NCBI GenBank assembly: GCA_003818285.1
Contig: RPRB01000010.1
Coordinates: 1 to 58,808 of the forward strand
Length of the DNA stretch: 58,808 nucleotides
Reading direction: 5' to 3'
From: Myxococcaceae bacterium
Lineage (GTDB): Bacteria; Myxococcota; Myxococcia; Myxococcales; Myxococcaceae
Shown here in pieces: positions 29,160 through 38,532 of this stretch (the first letter of the stretch is position 1; each line of letters begins with the position of its first letter). The notes under the pieces were generated by a model. It had not been told where the DNA came from and searched no databases. It saw only the letters and a list, made by a program, of their open reading frames with translations. The translations under genes were made by a program, and so were the position numbers.

Positions 29160-32100
29160 TCACTGCTGTAGGACACGGACGTAGGCCGCTCGCACTGTGG
29201 CTGCGACCGCGCGGTATTCCGACAGGAACGCACCGCCGGCGTCCGGCCCTCCGTACCCCAGCCGCCGTGCGAGCAGCAGCAGCGGTCGACCGCGGGTCGG
29301 GAGGTGCTGCAGCGCGCGCCCGTGCACCAGTCGCTGACGGTTCTCGACGCGGCGCAGGAAGAGGTACCCCTCGCGGAGCTCGCCGGCGTCCTCCCGATGC
29401 AGCTTGCCTCCCGCGGCCAGCGCTGCCAGCGCGTCCAGGGTCCCGGGCTGGCGCACCGCCGGGAGCACCGCACCGTGCACCAGCTGCAGGTACTGGGTCG
29501 CGAACTCCACGTCGACCAGGCCGCCCTGTCCGGTCTTGGGGTTGAGCTGGTCCACGGACTCGCCGGCCACCTCGCGCTCCATCCTCATCCGGAGCCGGTG
29601 GATCTCCTCGGCTGCACCCTCGGGGAGAGGTCGTTCCCAGACGAGCGGTGCGAGCGCCGCGCCGAGAAGCCGCTCCCCGTACGCCACGTCGCCCGCCACC
29701 GCCCGCGCCTTCACCAACGCCTGGCGCTCCCAGAGCTGCGCCCGGCGCGTGTGGTGCTCGAGGAGGGCCTCCTCGCTCACCACCAGCGGGCCCTGGTTCC
29801 CCGAGGGCCGGAGGCGCGTGTCCACCTGGTAGAGGCGTCCCTCGCGGTACTGCAGCGTCAGGAGCGAGAGCAGCCGCTGCACCATCCGGGCGAAGTACTC
29901 GTGGTGTCCGATGCGCCCGGCGCTGCCCCCGGTGGTCTCCTCGTCGGCGCTCGAGCCGTAGACGAAGAGCAGATCCAGGTCCGAGTGGAACCCGAGCTCG
30001 CGTCCACCGAGCTTCCCCATCCCCAGGACCGCCAGCGGGGCTCGCCGTCCGTCCCGCATCCGGGGGAGGCCCCAGCGTGCGCGGGCGTGCTCGGCGGCGA
30101 GGAGCATCGCGTGATCGAGCAGGCCGTCGGCGAGCGCCGTAAGCTGCCGCGCGACCTCCGGGACCTCGAGCTCTCCGGCGATGTCGCCGAGTCCCACCCG
30201 GAGCACCTCCTCGTTCTTGAACCGGCGAAGCGCTCCCAGCAGCTGCTCCGGATCCTCGGTGGCCCGCGCCGCCCGGCCGTCGAGCTCGGAGCGGATGCGC
30301 TCCGGCGGCTTGTGCAGGGCCTCGGCGTCCCAGGACACCAGCTGGTCGAGTAGCTCCGGCGTCCGGACCAGCTCCGCGCTCAGGTAGGCGCTCTGCCCGA
30401 AGAGGTCGAGCAGCCGCCGCGCCACCGCCGGCCGCGATGCGAGGAGCCGGAGATAGCCAGCCGGCACGGAGAGGGCCGAGGCGAAGTCCGCGAGGTAGAA
30501 GAGCGCCTGGTCCGGATCGGGGCTCCGCACCACCCCCTGCAGCAGGTGGAGAGCGACTGCCGACGGCCCGGGACCCTCCTCGAGCCGCGCTGCGCCGAGC
30601 ACCCGCCGGAGCCGCTGCACCGACGCCAGGGCCGCGGTGGGGTCGTCGAAGCCTCGCCGCGCGAGCGCCTCGGTGCGCGCGCCGTCGTCCAGGTCCTCGT
30701 CCAGGGCGACGACCAGCTCGGGCTCCTGCGCGAGCTCGCCGCGAGCCTCCCGTCCGAGCAGGACGTGGAAGGCCTGCGCCACGTAGGTCCGATGCCGGTC
30801 GAGCTCCGCCTCGAACGCGGCCGCGTCGGCGAAACCGAGCGAGTGCGCCAGGCGATCTCGCTCCGGCCCGGGCGGAGGCAGCACCTGGGTCTGCCGCTCG
30901 TCCACCATCTGAAGCCGGTTCTCCACCCTCCGGAGGAAGGCGTAGGCCTCGAGGAGCCGATCGGCATCGGCCTGACTGAGCAGCCCCGCCTCCACCAGCC
31001 GGCGCAGCGCGCGCTGGGTGGAACGGACCCGGAGCGCCGGATTCCGCCCTCCGTGGAGCAGCTGCAGCGCCGCCGCGACGAACTCCACCTCGCGAATTCC
31101 GCCCGGCCCCAGCTTCACGTCGCTCTCGCGGGCGGTGCTGCGGAGGTCGATCTGCATCTTGAGATCCCGCAGCGCCTCCACCGCGGCCAGGTCGAGCGTC
31201 CTCCGCCAGACGAACGGGCCGAGCCCCTCGAGCAGCTCCTGTCCCAGAGCGACGTCGCCCGCGACGGGGCGGGCCTTGATCCACGCCGCGCGCTCCCAGG
31301 TGCGGCCCTGCTGCTCGTAGTACTGCAGCATTGCTGGCAGCGAGCTCACCGCCGCTCCGGCGCGTCCCTGCGGACGAAGGTCCAGGTCCACCCGGAAGCA
31401 GAAGCCGTCCTCGGTGACGGTGGACATGGTGCGGGCCAGCGCCTCGGCGAGCCGGGTGTAATAGGTCACGGTGGGCACGGACCCCGCGGTGCCTCCCGCG
31501 GTCATGCCGTCTCCGCGGTGGACCAGCACCAGGTCGATGTCCGAGCTCCAGTTGAGGTCCTCGCCGCCGAGCTTGCCCAGCCCGAGCACCACGAAGCCCT
31601 CCGGGACGGGGGCGCCGTAGCGCCGGCGCAGCGGAGCCTCCAGCGCGGGCAGCACTGCCCGGAGCAGTGCCTCGGCCAGCGCCGTCTGCTCGCGCCCCAG
31701 CGTCTCCATCCCCACCCCCAGCCACGCGTCGCGCGCTGCCAGCCGCAGCGCCTGACGCGCCTTGAAGCGGCGGAGCCGTCGGAGCAGATCCTCGGTGTCC
31801 TCGCCATCGCCCCGACGGAGGAGCGTGGCCAGCGTGTCCGCCAGCGCCGCAGCATCCAGCTGTGCCGAAGTGGTGGCGCTCCGGTGCACCCAGCGGAGGA
31901 GCCCCGGGCGGCGCTGGAGCACCCGCTGCATGGACTCGCTGGCCAGGACCAGCCGGGTCGCCAGGGCCTCCGCGCCCGGCGCTCCGAGCAGCGCCTCCTG
32001 GATCCGGAGCAGCCCTCGGGTGGCGGAGTCGATCTCCCCGGTGCGGCGGATGGCGTCCACCAGCTCCGCCGCGCGGCGCTCGCCGAGCCGGGCCGCGAGC

Positions 32101-32162
32101 GCCTCGAGCTCCCGCCCGGTGCGCTCGGGGAGCCCGAGCGTGCCCGGCCCGGCGGTGGTCAC
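29160..32162 (-). CDS. glnE: Bifunctional glutamine synthetase adenylyltransferase/deadenylase
   Basis: Full-length GlnE (1000 residues), which adds AMP to or removes it from glutamine synthetase according to PII and glutamine. Two nucleotidyltransferase centres are visible: LGLGKLGGEDLNWSSDIDLV at about 193-212 and LGMGKLGGRELGFHSDLDLL near 710-730, each with the DxD metal pair. The first is the deadenylating and the second the adenylating half by family convention. The regulatory linker with HD-like helices lies between them. GTG 32162 overlaps the MoxR stop. The order MoxR-glnE-receiver protein on one strand suggests a transcription unit, though only glnE is a recognised nitrogen-control gene. 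Confidence 0.95.
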   Translation of the reverse strand: MTTAGPGTLGLPERTGRELEALAARLGERRAAELVDAIRRTGEIDSATRGLLRIQEALLGAPGAEALATRLVLASESMQRVLQRRPGLLRWVHRSATTSAQLDAAALADTLATLLRRGDGEDTEDLLRRLRRFKARQALRLAARDAWLGVGMETLGREQTALAEALLRAVLPALEAPLRRRYGAPVPEGFVVLGLGKLGGEDLNWSSDIDLVLVHRGDGMTAGGTAGSVPTVTYYTRLAEALARTMSTVTEDGFCFRVDLDLRPQGRAGAAVSSLPAMLQYYEQQGRTWERAAWIKARPVAGDVALGQELLEGLGPFVWRRTLDLAAVEALRDLKMQIDLRSTARESDVKLGPGGIREVEFVAAALQLLHGGRNPALRVRSTQRALRRLVEAGLLSQADADRLLEAYAFLRRVENRLQMVDERQTQVLPPPGPERDRLAHSLGFADAAAFEAELDRHRTYVAQAFHVLLGREARGELAQEPELVVALDEDLDDGARTEALARRGFDDPTAALASVQRLRRVLGAARLEEGPGPSAVALHLLQGVVRSPDPDQALFYLADFASALSVPAGYLRLLASRPAVARRLLDLFGQSAYLSAELVRTPELLDQLVSWDAEALHKPPERIRSELDGRAARATEDPEQLLGALRRFKNEEVLRVGLGDIAGELEVPEVARQLTALADGLLDHAMLLAAEHARARWGLPRMRDGRRAPLAVLGMGKLGGRELGFHSDLDLLFVYGSSADEETTGGSAGRIGHHEYFARMVQRLLSLLTLQYREGRLYQVDTRLRPSGNQGPLVVSEEALLEHHTRRAQLWERQALVKARAVAGDVAYGERLLGAALAPLVWERPLPEGAAEEIHRLRMRMEREVAGESVDQLNPKTGQGGLVDVEFATQYLQLVHGAVLPAVRQPGTLDALAALAAGGKLHREDAGELREGYLFLRRVENRQRLVHGRALQHLPTRGRPLLLLARRLGYGGPDAGGAFLSEYRAVAATVRAAYVRVLQQ

Positions 32163-33055
32163 GGCGTGGCGATCTGCCCCAGCTGGGTCCGCACCTTCTC
32201 CACGTCGGTCGCGTGCTTGAGGAGCACGTTGAGCGTCGCGGCGACCAGCTCGGGCGAGAGGGCCTCGGCGTTGAGCAGCACCAGGCTCCGGGCCCAGTCC
32301 AGGGTCTCGCTGATGGAAGGTGGCTTCTTCAGCTCCAGGCGGCGAATGCGCTCCACCGCCGAGACCACCTGCGCGGCGAGGGCGGCCGGGACCTCGGGCG
32401 CGCGGGTGCGGACGATGCGCAGCTCCCGTTCGCGGTCCGGGAACTCGATGTGGAGGTGGAGACAGCGGCGCTTCAGCGCGTCCGACAGCTCGCGAGCGGC
32501 GTTGGAGGTGAGAACGGCCCGCGGTATGAACTTCGCCCGGAGAGTCCCCAGCTCGGGGATGGTCACCGCCGAGTCGGCGAGCACCTCCAGGAGGAAGGCC
32601 TCGAACTCCGGGTCGGCCTTGTCCACCTCGTCGACGAGCAGGAGCGCCGGCTGCGGCGAGAGCAGGGCCCGGAGCACCGGCCGTGGCACCAGGAATCGCT
32701 CGGAGAAGAAGACTGCGTCCGAGGCAGCGATGCGATCCGCCGCCTCGGTCAGCGTGGCCGCCCCGGCGAGCGTCTCACCGAGCTTGTCCTTGAGGATCTG
32801 CGTGTACAGCAGCTGCTTGGCGTACTCCCACTCGTACAGCGCCTTTGCCTCGTCCAGCCCCTCGTAGCACTGGAGCCGGAAGAGGGGCCTCCCGAGCGCC
32901 TGGGACAACGCCCGGGCGAAGTCGGTCTTCCCGACACCTGCCGGACCTTCGACCAGCACCGGCTTCTGGAGGCGATCGGCCAGGAAGGCCGCAGTCGCGA
33001 TCTCGGTCGACGCCAGGTAGCCCGTCGCCTCGAGGCGCCCCAGGGCGTCTGTCAC
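32159..33055 (-). CDS. MoxR-family AAA+ ATPase
   Basis: A 298-residue AAA+ ATPase of the MoxR group. It has Walker A GPAGVGKT (37-44), Walker B with LLLVDEVDKAD (about 128-138), a sensor segment VLTSNAARELSDALKRRC with the arginine finger region, and the C-terminal lid. MoxR proteins act as chaperones, usually with a VWA-domain partner; none follows here, and glnE starts in the overlapping GTGA. I chose GTG 33055, which has a GGAGGG site nine bases upstream. GTG 33115 or ATG 33163 would add a low-complexity N-terminus. Function beyond chaperone-like remodelling is not evident. Confidence 0.88.
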   Translation of the reverse strand: MTDALGRLEATGYLASTEIATAAFLADRLQKPVLVEGPAGVGKTDFARALSQALGRPLFRLQCYEGLDEAKALYEWEYAKQLLYTQILKDKLGETLAGAATLTEAADRIAASDAVFFSERFLVPRPVLRALLSPQPALLLVDEVDKADPEFEAFLLEVLADSAVTIPELGTLRAKFIPRAVLTSNAARELSDALKRRCLHLHIEFPDRERELRIVRTRAPEVPAALAAQVVSAVERIRRLELKKPPSISETLDWARSLVLLNAEALSPELVAATLNVLLKHATDVEKVRTQLGQIATP

Positions 33056-33287
33056 GGAAGTGAACCCTCCGGAGACCCCTGAAGAAGAAGGCGAAGGTGT
33101 GACCGAATTTTCCACGGTGAGCCGCCGTCCCTGTTTCTTGCCGGCCCCAACGCCGATGCGCATCTCGTGGATATCAGAGGTGCGGCAGCCGGGCACGAGC
33201 GTTGGTCCGGCGCGTGCAATGCAGGGCGGGGACGGGCCCGGGCCGGGGGCTCTGAGAGGTGCGAACGTGCGGTCGCGCGGGGTGAGG

Positions 33288-33488
33288 ATGGGGCTGGGAC
33301 TGGTGGCGCTGCTGCTGCCGGGCGGTCTCCTCTTCCTGGTCGGCTGGGTCCTGGTACGAGCGCTGGCGAGGGCGAGGACCCGCGTCCGCCAGGAGCCGGT
33401 CTCTCCCGGCGAGCCGAGCGGCGTGTGGCAGGCAGTGTCGAGCCTGAGCTTCCGCGACGTGCTCCGGGAGGCGCGGGCCGCGCTGTAA
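33288..33488 (+). CDS. Small single-helix membrane protein
   Basis: A 66-residue predicted membrane protein: hydrophobic helix GLGLVALLLPGGLLFLVGWV (residues 2-21), a basic stretch (RALARARTRVRQ), and a polar tail ending in SSLSFRDVLREARAAL. ATG 33288 fits the helix; GTG codons at 33267 and 33282 are alternatives. It is divergent from the MoxR gene, about 230 nt apart. I do not recognise a family and coding status rests on composition and topology, so confidence is moderate. Confidence 0.5.
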   Translation: MGLGLVALLLPGGLLFLVGWVLVRALARARTRVRQEPVSPGEPSGVWQAVSSLSFRDVLREARAAL

Positions 33489-33598
33489 CTCTGTCCGGTC
33501 ACCGGCGGAGCCCCGCCGCGGGTCGATTCCCGAGGGGGCCGCCGGTGACCTCCGGGGCGCGCCCGACTCGGGGCCTTGCCGATTCCTTCGCGTCGAAC

Positions 33599-33613
33599 GT
33601 CTCAGAGAACTCG
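33599..33613 (+). repeat. Dispersed 15-bp element, exact copy
   Basis: About 110 nt after the small membrane-protein gene, same direction. It faces the inverted copy at 33678, giving a second inverted pair in the window. Confidence 0.9.
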
Positions 33614-33677
33614 TCAGTCGAACGTCAACGGAGAAGTTCGGCCGGGACGGACGACGCGAGGACGCGATCTCGAAAAA

Positions 33678-33692
33678 CGAGTTCTCTGAGAC
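33678..33692 (-). repeat. Dispersed 15-bp element, exact copy, inverted
   Basis: Inverse partner of the 33599 copy, centre-to-centre 79 bp; flanked by AAAAA on the element's 3' side. Confidence 0.9.
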
Positions 33693-33714
33693 ATGGCTCG
33701 TGACCTGGTTCGAA

Positions 33715-33729
33715 CGAGGTCTCTGAGAC
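33715..33729 (-). repeat. Dispersed 15-bp element, one mismatch, inverted
   Basis: Same CTCGAG-side variant as at 4463 (GACC for GAAC). It begins 14 nt after the stop codon of the AglZ-like gene, in that gene's direction. Confidence 0.85.
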
Positions 33730-33743
33730 CTCCGCCGGCTCGG

Positions 33744-36700
33744 TCAGGGCTTGTCGAGCTCGTCGACCAGCTTCTGCCACGCCTCGTCGCCGTCGCTCGG
33801 CGGAGCGGGCTTCGGGGGCGCAGCTGCCGGGGCAGGCCGCTGGACCACCACGTTCGCCCCGGAGGGCGTCGACGGCGCCGGCGCGGCCCGGGCCTTGAGC
33901 CGGGCCAGCTCGAGCTCGGCCACCTTCAGCGCCCGCGCCCGCTCCTGCACTGAGTGCTGCAGCCGGGCCACCTCCTGCGCCTTCGCCGCGTCCCGCCGCT
34001 CCAGCTCCGCCCGCTGCTTCGCCACCAGCTCCTCGCGCTCGGCCAGAGCCCGGGCCTCGTTCTCCTTGCGCGCCCGCTCCGCCGCGGCGAGCCTCCCCGC
34101 CGCGTCCGCCGCCCGCGCCTCCGCCGCCTGCACCCGTCCGCCAAGCTCGCGCTCGACGCGGGTTCGCTCGGCCACCGCCGTCCGCGCCTCTCCCTCGCGC
34201 ACCGCCGCCCGCTGCGCCGCCTCGTCGCGCCCGGCCAGAGCCCCCGCCGTCGCCTCCTCCAGCTCCGCCACCCGCGCCCCGAGCTCGCTCGCCGTCTCCT
34301 GGGCCTGCCGCTCCGCCGCCTCCGCTCGCTCGAGCAGCGCCTGCTCCCGTCCGGCCCCCTCCGCCCGCTCGCTGGACAGCTCCGCCTCGAGCTCGCCGGC
34401 CCGCGCCCGGAGCGCTTCCACCTCGGCCCCGAGCTCGGTGCGCGCCTTGTCCCGCTCGGCCTGCGTCTGCGCCAGCTGCGCCGAGAGCTGGTCCACCCGC
34501 CCGCCCAGCTCGGTCTTGAGGGTCAGGCTCTCCCGGGTCGCCGTGGCCAGCTTCTGGGACAGCTCGGTCTGCCTTCGCCCCGCGGCCTCGGTGAACTCCT
34601 TGAATCGCGCCTCGGCCTGCTTCAGCTGCTCGCTCTTCGCCTGCGCGTCACGCGCCGCCGCGTCGCGCTCGCGGACCCGCTCGGCCGTGGACTCCGCCAG
34701 CCGCGCCCGCGCCTCGTCCAGCTGGGTGGTCAGCCCGGCGAGATCGCCCCGGAGAAGCTCCTCCTGCCGTGCGGCCGAATCCTGGAGCTGCCGGAGCTTC
34801 TCCTCGACGTCCGTCCGCGCGTCCTCGGTCTGCGCGAGCTGCCCCGACAGACGGGTCACCTCGGCGACCCGCGTGCCCAGCTCCTGCTTGGTGAGCGACA
34901 GCAGCTCCACGTGGTCCGCCAGCTCGTCCTGCGTCCGGGCCAGGTCGGCGTCGAGCGCCGCGCGCGCGGCCGAGGTCGATTCGAGCTCGGCCCGGGTCCC
35001 GCCGTGCCGTTCCCGCTCCTGAGCCAGCTCGGCGGCAGTCGCCTCCAGCTGGCCCCGCGTGTCCACCACCAGGTGCTCGGCCCGGTCCAGGGACGCCTGG
35101 CTGTCGGACAGGAGCCGCTGGGTCGCGGACAGCTCGCCCTGCAGCGCGAGCTTCTCCGCCTCCACCGCGGCCAGCCTGCCCTCCAGATCGGTCCCCCGGG
35201 CGCGGGCGTCGCGCAGCTGGCTGTCCGCCTCCTCGAGCTCGCGCACGAACTCCTCGGCCTGCTGGGCCCGTTCGGCCAGCTGCTCCTGCGCGGTGGCCAG
35301 CGCGTCCTCGGTCCGCGCGAGCGCCTCCTGGAGCCGGGTCCGCTCCGCCTCCACCTGGGCCCGCGCGCTCCGCTCGGCCTCGAGCGCGGCGGTGGTCTCG
35401 GCGAGGTTGGTGGTGAGCCTCTTCACCTGACCGCTGAGCTCGGTCTCGCGCTCCTCGAGAATCGTGCGGGTGGACTCCAGCTCGCCCTCGAGCTCGCCGA
35501 TGCGCTCGAGCTTGGCCTGCACCTGGGCGTGCATCTCGGCCTCGACGCTCTCCCGCTGCTCGTGCGCCTGCGCCAGCTCTCGCTCCAGGGCGGCGGTCCG
35601 CGCGTCGCGCTCGGCGAGCCGGTCCGCCATCTGCTTCCCCAGGTGCTCGAGCTCGAGCTTGAGGTTCTCGCCCGCAGTCTCCGCGGTGAACAGACGCTGC
35701 TCCAGGCCCTGCACCTGCGCGGCGTTCCGCGCCTCCGCCTGCTCGTGCTCCTGGGTGATGCGGGCGAGCTCTGCCTCTGCCCGGTCCGCGCGCGTCTCGC
35801 CCTTCTGCGCCCGGGTCTCCAGCCCCTGGACGGTGGACTCGCGCTCGGCGTGCGTCTCGGCGAGGGTCTTCTCCAGCTCGGCGATGCGCCCGGCGTTCTC
35901 CGCGTCGTGGGCGTCGCGCTCCTGGGTCGTGCGCTCCAGGGTGGCGCGCGTCTCGGCGAGGTCGCGCTCCGCCGCCTCCGCCCGACCGGTCATCGTCGCC
36001 AGCCCGCTGGAGAGCGTCTGCTCCTTCACCTCGAACTCGAGCGTGGCCACCCCCAGCACTCGCTCCAGCCGCTCGGCCTCGGCGAGCCCGCGCTCCACCG
36101 CCTGCCCCTTCTCGGCCAGCTCCTGCTCGCGGGCGACCAGGTCGCGCCGCAAGTGCGCGACGTCCTTCTCCTTGGAGGCCACCACCTCGATGAGGTCCTT
36201 CTCGGTGGCGAACTTCTGGAGCAGGAGGTCGTCGACGGTGGCCCCATGCTCCCGCTCCTTCTGGAGCATCGCCGCCTGCGCCTCGTTGAAGCGGCGGAGC
36301 AGGTCGTCCACCTGCATCTTCAGGCCCTGGAGCTCGACGTCCTTCTCGTGCAGCCGGTCCTCGACGCTGAGGAGCTCCCGCTCGCGGACGGTCCAGATCT
36401 CCGAGATGCGGGCCAGCTGCGCCTCGCGCAGCTTGAGCTCGTCCCGGAGGATCTGGATCTTCCCCTCGGGCGTGCCCATCGATTCGCGGCGCGGCGGCGT
36501 CCGCCGCAGCTTCTGCGACTCTGCGAGCAGCTCCGCCTTCCGGTCGGCGACCGAGGCGAAGGTCCGGTCGAGGAAGGCCCGGTCCTCCTCGGTGAAGGCG
36601 CTTCGCCGTTCGCGCCGCGGCAGCCGCGGAGGACTGCCCGGCGGCGGCGCCCGCAGAGGCGGAGGCACCGGGGGCATCTCCCGCGTCGGCGTGGGATGGC

Positions 36701-37130
36701 TCTCGCCGCTCAGCGCCTCGTCCAGCGAGCGGTCCATGTCGTCGCCGGCCGGGGGCGGCGGGGGCAGGATGCCGTGGGTGATCTCCGCCAGCTCTCCCAT
36801 CTCGAAGGGGATGGTGAGGTAGCCGTCGGCCGCGTTCGGCCCCTGCGAGTGCTGGGCCAGGCCTTCCTGCCCCACGTCCGAAGACAGCAGCAGGACCGGA
36901 AGGTTCTGGCCGAAGCGTCCCTTCTTGATCTGCCCGCAGAGCACGAACCCCGACTGGTCCGGCAGCTCGGCGCGCAGCACCACCAGGTCCGGCCGGCGTA
37001 ACTCCAGCTCGCGCTGGGCATCGGCGGCATTCTCGGCGGTCGCGGTCTGGAAACCCGCCGACCGGAGCATGGAGGCCATGCTCAGGGCGAATTCGTTCTG
37101 GCTCTCGACGATGAGGACTCGGCGATCCAT
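33744..37130 (-). CDS. Pseudo-receiver plus giant coiled-coil protein, AglZ/FrzS-like
   Basis: A 1128-residue protein. Residues 1-120 form a receiver-like domain (VLIVESQNEFALSMASMLRS, LPVLLLSSDVG) whose phosphoacceptor Asp is replaced: the strand reads VVLRAELP. The acidic pocket is reduced to Glu and the conserved Lys is missing, so it is not phosphorylated normally. After a Pro-rich linker (about 120-180) a nearly unbroken coiled coil runs to about residue 1085, followed by a Pro/Ala tail. Myxococcus AglZ and FrzS share this plan (pseudo-receiver plus coiled coil) and act in gliding and pilus motility polarity. The assignment is by architecture. ATG 37130 follows an in-frame TTG 37133. Confidence 0.8.
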   Translation of the reverse strand: MDRRVLIVESQNEFALSMASMLRSAGFQTATAENAADAQRELELRRPDLVVLRAELPDQSGFVLCGQIKKGRFGQNLPVLLLSSDVGQEGLAQHSQGPNAADGYLTIPFEMGELAEITHGILPPPPPAGDDMDRSLDEALSGESHPTPTREMPPVPPPLRAPPPGSPPRLPRRERRSAFTEEDRAFLDRTFASVADRKAELLAESQKLRRTPPRRESMGTPEGKIQILRDELKLREAQLARISEIWTVRERELLSVEDRLHEKDVELQGLKMQVDDLLRRFNEAQAAMLQKEREHGATVDDLLLQKFATEKDLIEVVASKEKDVAHLRRDLVAREQELAEKGQAVERGLAEAERLERVLGVATLEFEVKEQTLSSGLATMTGRAEAAERDLAETRATLERTTQERDAHDAENAGRIAELEKTLAETHAERESTVQGLETRAQKGETRADRAEAELARITQEHEQAEARNAAQVQGLEQRLFTAETAGENLKLELEHLGKQMADRLAERDARTAALERELAQAHEQRESVEAEMHAQVQAKLERIGELEGELESTRTILEERETELSGQVKRLTTNLAETTAALEAERSARAQVEAERTRLQEALARTEDALATAQEQLAERAQQAEEFVRELEEADSQLRDARARGTDLEGRLAAVEAEKLALQGELSATQRLLSDSQASLDRAEHLVVDTRGQLEATAAELAQERERHGGTRAELESTSAARAALDADLARTQDELADHVELLSLTKQELGTRVAEVTRLSGQLAQTEDARTDVEEKLRQLQDSAARQEELLRGDLAGLTTQLDEARARLAESTAERVRERDAAARDAQAKSEQLKQAEARFKEFTEAAGRRQTELSQKLATATRESLTLKTELGGRVDQLSAQLAQTQAERDKARTELGAEVEALRARAGELEAELSSERAEGAGREQALLERAEAAERQAQETASELGARVAELEEATAGALAGRDEAAQRAAVREGEARTAVAERTRVERELGGRVQAAEARAADAAGRLAAAERARKENEARALAEREELVAKQRAELERRDAAKAQEVARLQHSVQERARALKVAELELARLKARAAPAPSTPSGANVVVQRPAPAAAPPKPAPPSDGDEAWQKLVDELDKP

Positions 37131-37145
37131 CAAGGGGGCCAGAGT

Positions 37146-38396
37146 TTACCCGAACCCCCCGGAGGGCGTGCCAGGGTCGGTGCCCTCAGGTGCTCGCTCG
37201 CCAGGCAGCCGAGAAGACCCACTCCATCCGGGTGGCAACGAGGCCCGCCAGCGGCCCGAGCCCGCCTGCCAGGCGCTCGAAACGGCTCCGTGCGCCCGGT
37301 AGAGGTCCCGCAGCAGGCCGCGGACCCGGGCGGCGTCATGTCGGCGCTCCACGTATGCGCGCGCCTCGGCTCCGGACTCCGCGAGGAGGTCGGGCCTCCT
37401 GGCCAGCGCGACCAGCGCCCTGCCCAGCGCATCCCCATCGGCGCCCGGAAAGAAGACGGTGCACCCGGCCGGAAGCTCCCCTCGGGCGGCCTCGGAGTCC
37501 GGCGCCAGCACCGGCCGGCCGCGCGCGTACGCCTCCAGCGCGTCGCCGAGCACCGCCGGTGCACGGGCGTCCGGGCCCACGCCGGAGAGCACCTCCACGT
37601 CCGCCCAGGTCCCGGGCAGCGCGCCGGGAGGGCCGGACGTGACCGCACCGGATCGCGCGGCGGCGCTCACCTCGCGCTGGAGGCTCGCGTCCCAGGGCTT
37701 GCTGGCCGGCTGGACCAGGTGCAGACGCGCTCCGGGCCCGAGCATCGCCAGCGCGTCCAGGAGCACCCGGAGCCCGGCGCTCGACAGGTCCCAACCGACG
37801 TGTCGGATTCGCAACGCTCCCGGCAGCCGCGGGAGCACGGGCCCCGGCTCGATACCGTCCGGCACCAGGTGCACCGCGCCGGCCCGCCCTGCCGCCCGGA
37901 CCTCCTCGGCGCGGAGCCCGGTGGTGACCAGCACGGCGTCGGCCCGCTCCAGGCACTGCCGGTCCGAGCGGCGCAGGGCCTGGTCGAGCACCGCCCCGTC
38001 GCGGCCCCGCGCGACCAGAAGCGGCAGCTCGGCGGAGGGGAGCCGCCGCGCCTCGTAGAGCAGCGCGGGACGGCGCGGGCGGCAGAGCACCGCCACGCCC
38101 ACAAGAGGGTCGGCGGTGTGCACCAGCAGGTGGGCGTCGGAGTCGAGCTGCCGGTGGACCGCGCGGCCGAACGCCTCGACCTGCTCCAGGAGGGACCCGG
38201 GCCCGGGGGGGACCCGCAGCACGCGGGCACCGAGGAGCGACTCGGTGTGAGCCAGGGCCGCGCCCCGCAGCGAGAGCGTGAGGACCCGGTGCCGATTCGC
38301 GCTCGCCCGAACGCTCTCCGTCATGCGCCGCGCCCACGCCGAGGGCCCGGGCCACACGTCGAACCCGGCGAGGAGGACGGCTGGAGGTTCGGTCAT
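37146..38396 (-). CDS. Glycosyltransferase, GT4-like
   Basis: A 416-residue protein with the two-Rossmann GT-B layout of family 4. The N-terminal half has LLAGFDVWPGPSAWARRM and a middle ERADAVLVTTGLRAEEV that precedes HLVPDGIEPG, the usual acceptor/donor hinge. The C-terminal half reads EAYARGRPVLAPDSEAARGE, matching the nucleotide-sugar E-x7-E region. Substrate unknown. The gene is divergent from the DUF4912/GH57 pair, so the three genes form a carbohydrate-linked cluster around one promoter region. The C-terminus (beyond about 380) is Ser/Pro/Gly-rich and variable. Confidence 0.78.
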   Translation of the reverse strand: MTEPPAVLLAGFDVWPGPSAWARRMTESVRASANRHRVLTLSLRGAALAHTESLLGARVLRVPPGPGSLLEQVEAFGRAVHRQLDSDAHLLVHTADPLVGVAVLCRPRRPALLYEARRLPSAELPLLVARGRDGAVLDQALRRSDRQCLERADAVLVTTGLRAEEVRAAGRAGAVHLVPDGIEPGPVLPRLPGALRIRHVGWDLSSAGLRVLLDALAMLGPGARLHLVQPASKPWDASLQREVSAAARSGAVTSGPPGALPGTWADVEVLSGVGPDARAPAVLGDALEAYARGRPVLAPDSEAARGELPAGCTVFFPGADGDALGRALVALARRPDLLAESGAEARAYVERRHDAARVRGLLRDLYRAHGAVSSAWQAGSGRWRASLPPGWSGSSRLPGERAPEGTDPGTPSGGFG

Positions 38397-38532
38397 CACG
38401 GGCAGCAGCGCGAGGATGACACATCTTCCCGGAGCCGTTGACCGAAGGCGTCACCGACGCGTAAGCGGCGATGCCGGTGGGGTGGGAGCGTTCCGCTGCC
38501 CTCCTCCGGACGACCCGGACTTCGGACGAGTG

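Noticed and set aside
34000-37000. Very long plus-strand frames opposite the AglZ-like gene
   Set aside because: They are Leu/Arg/Ser-rich mirror frames created by GC-rich coiled-coil codons; the minus-strand protein has a clear domain plan.
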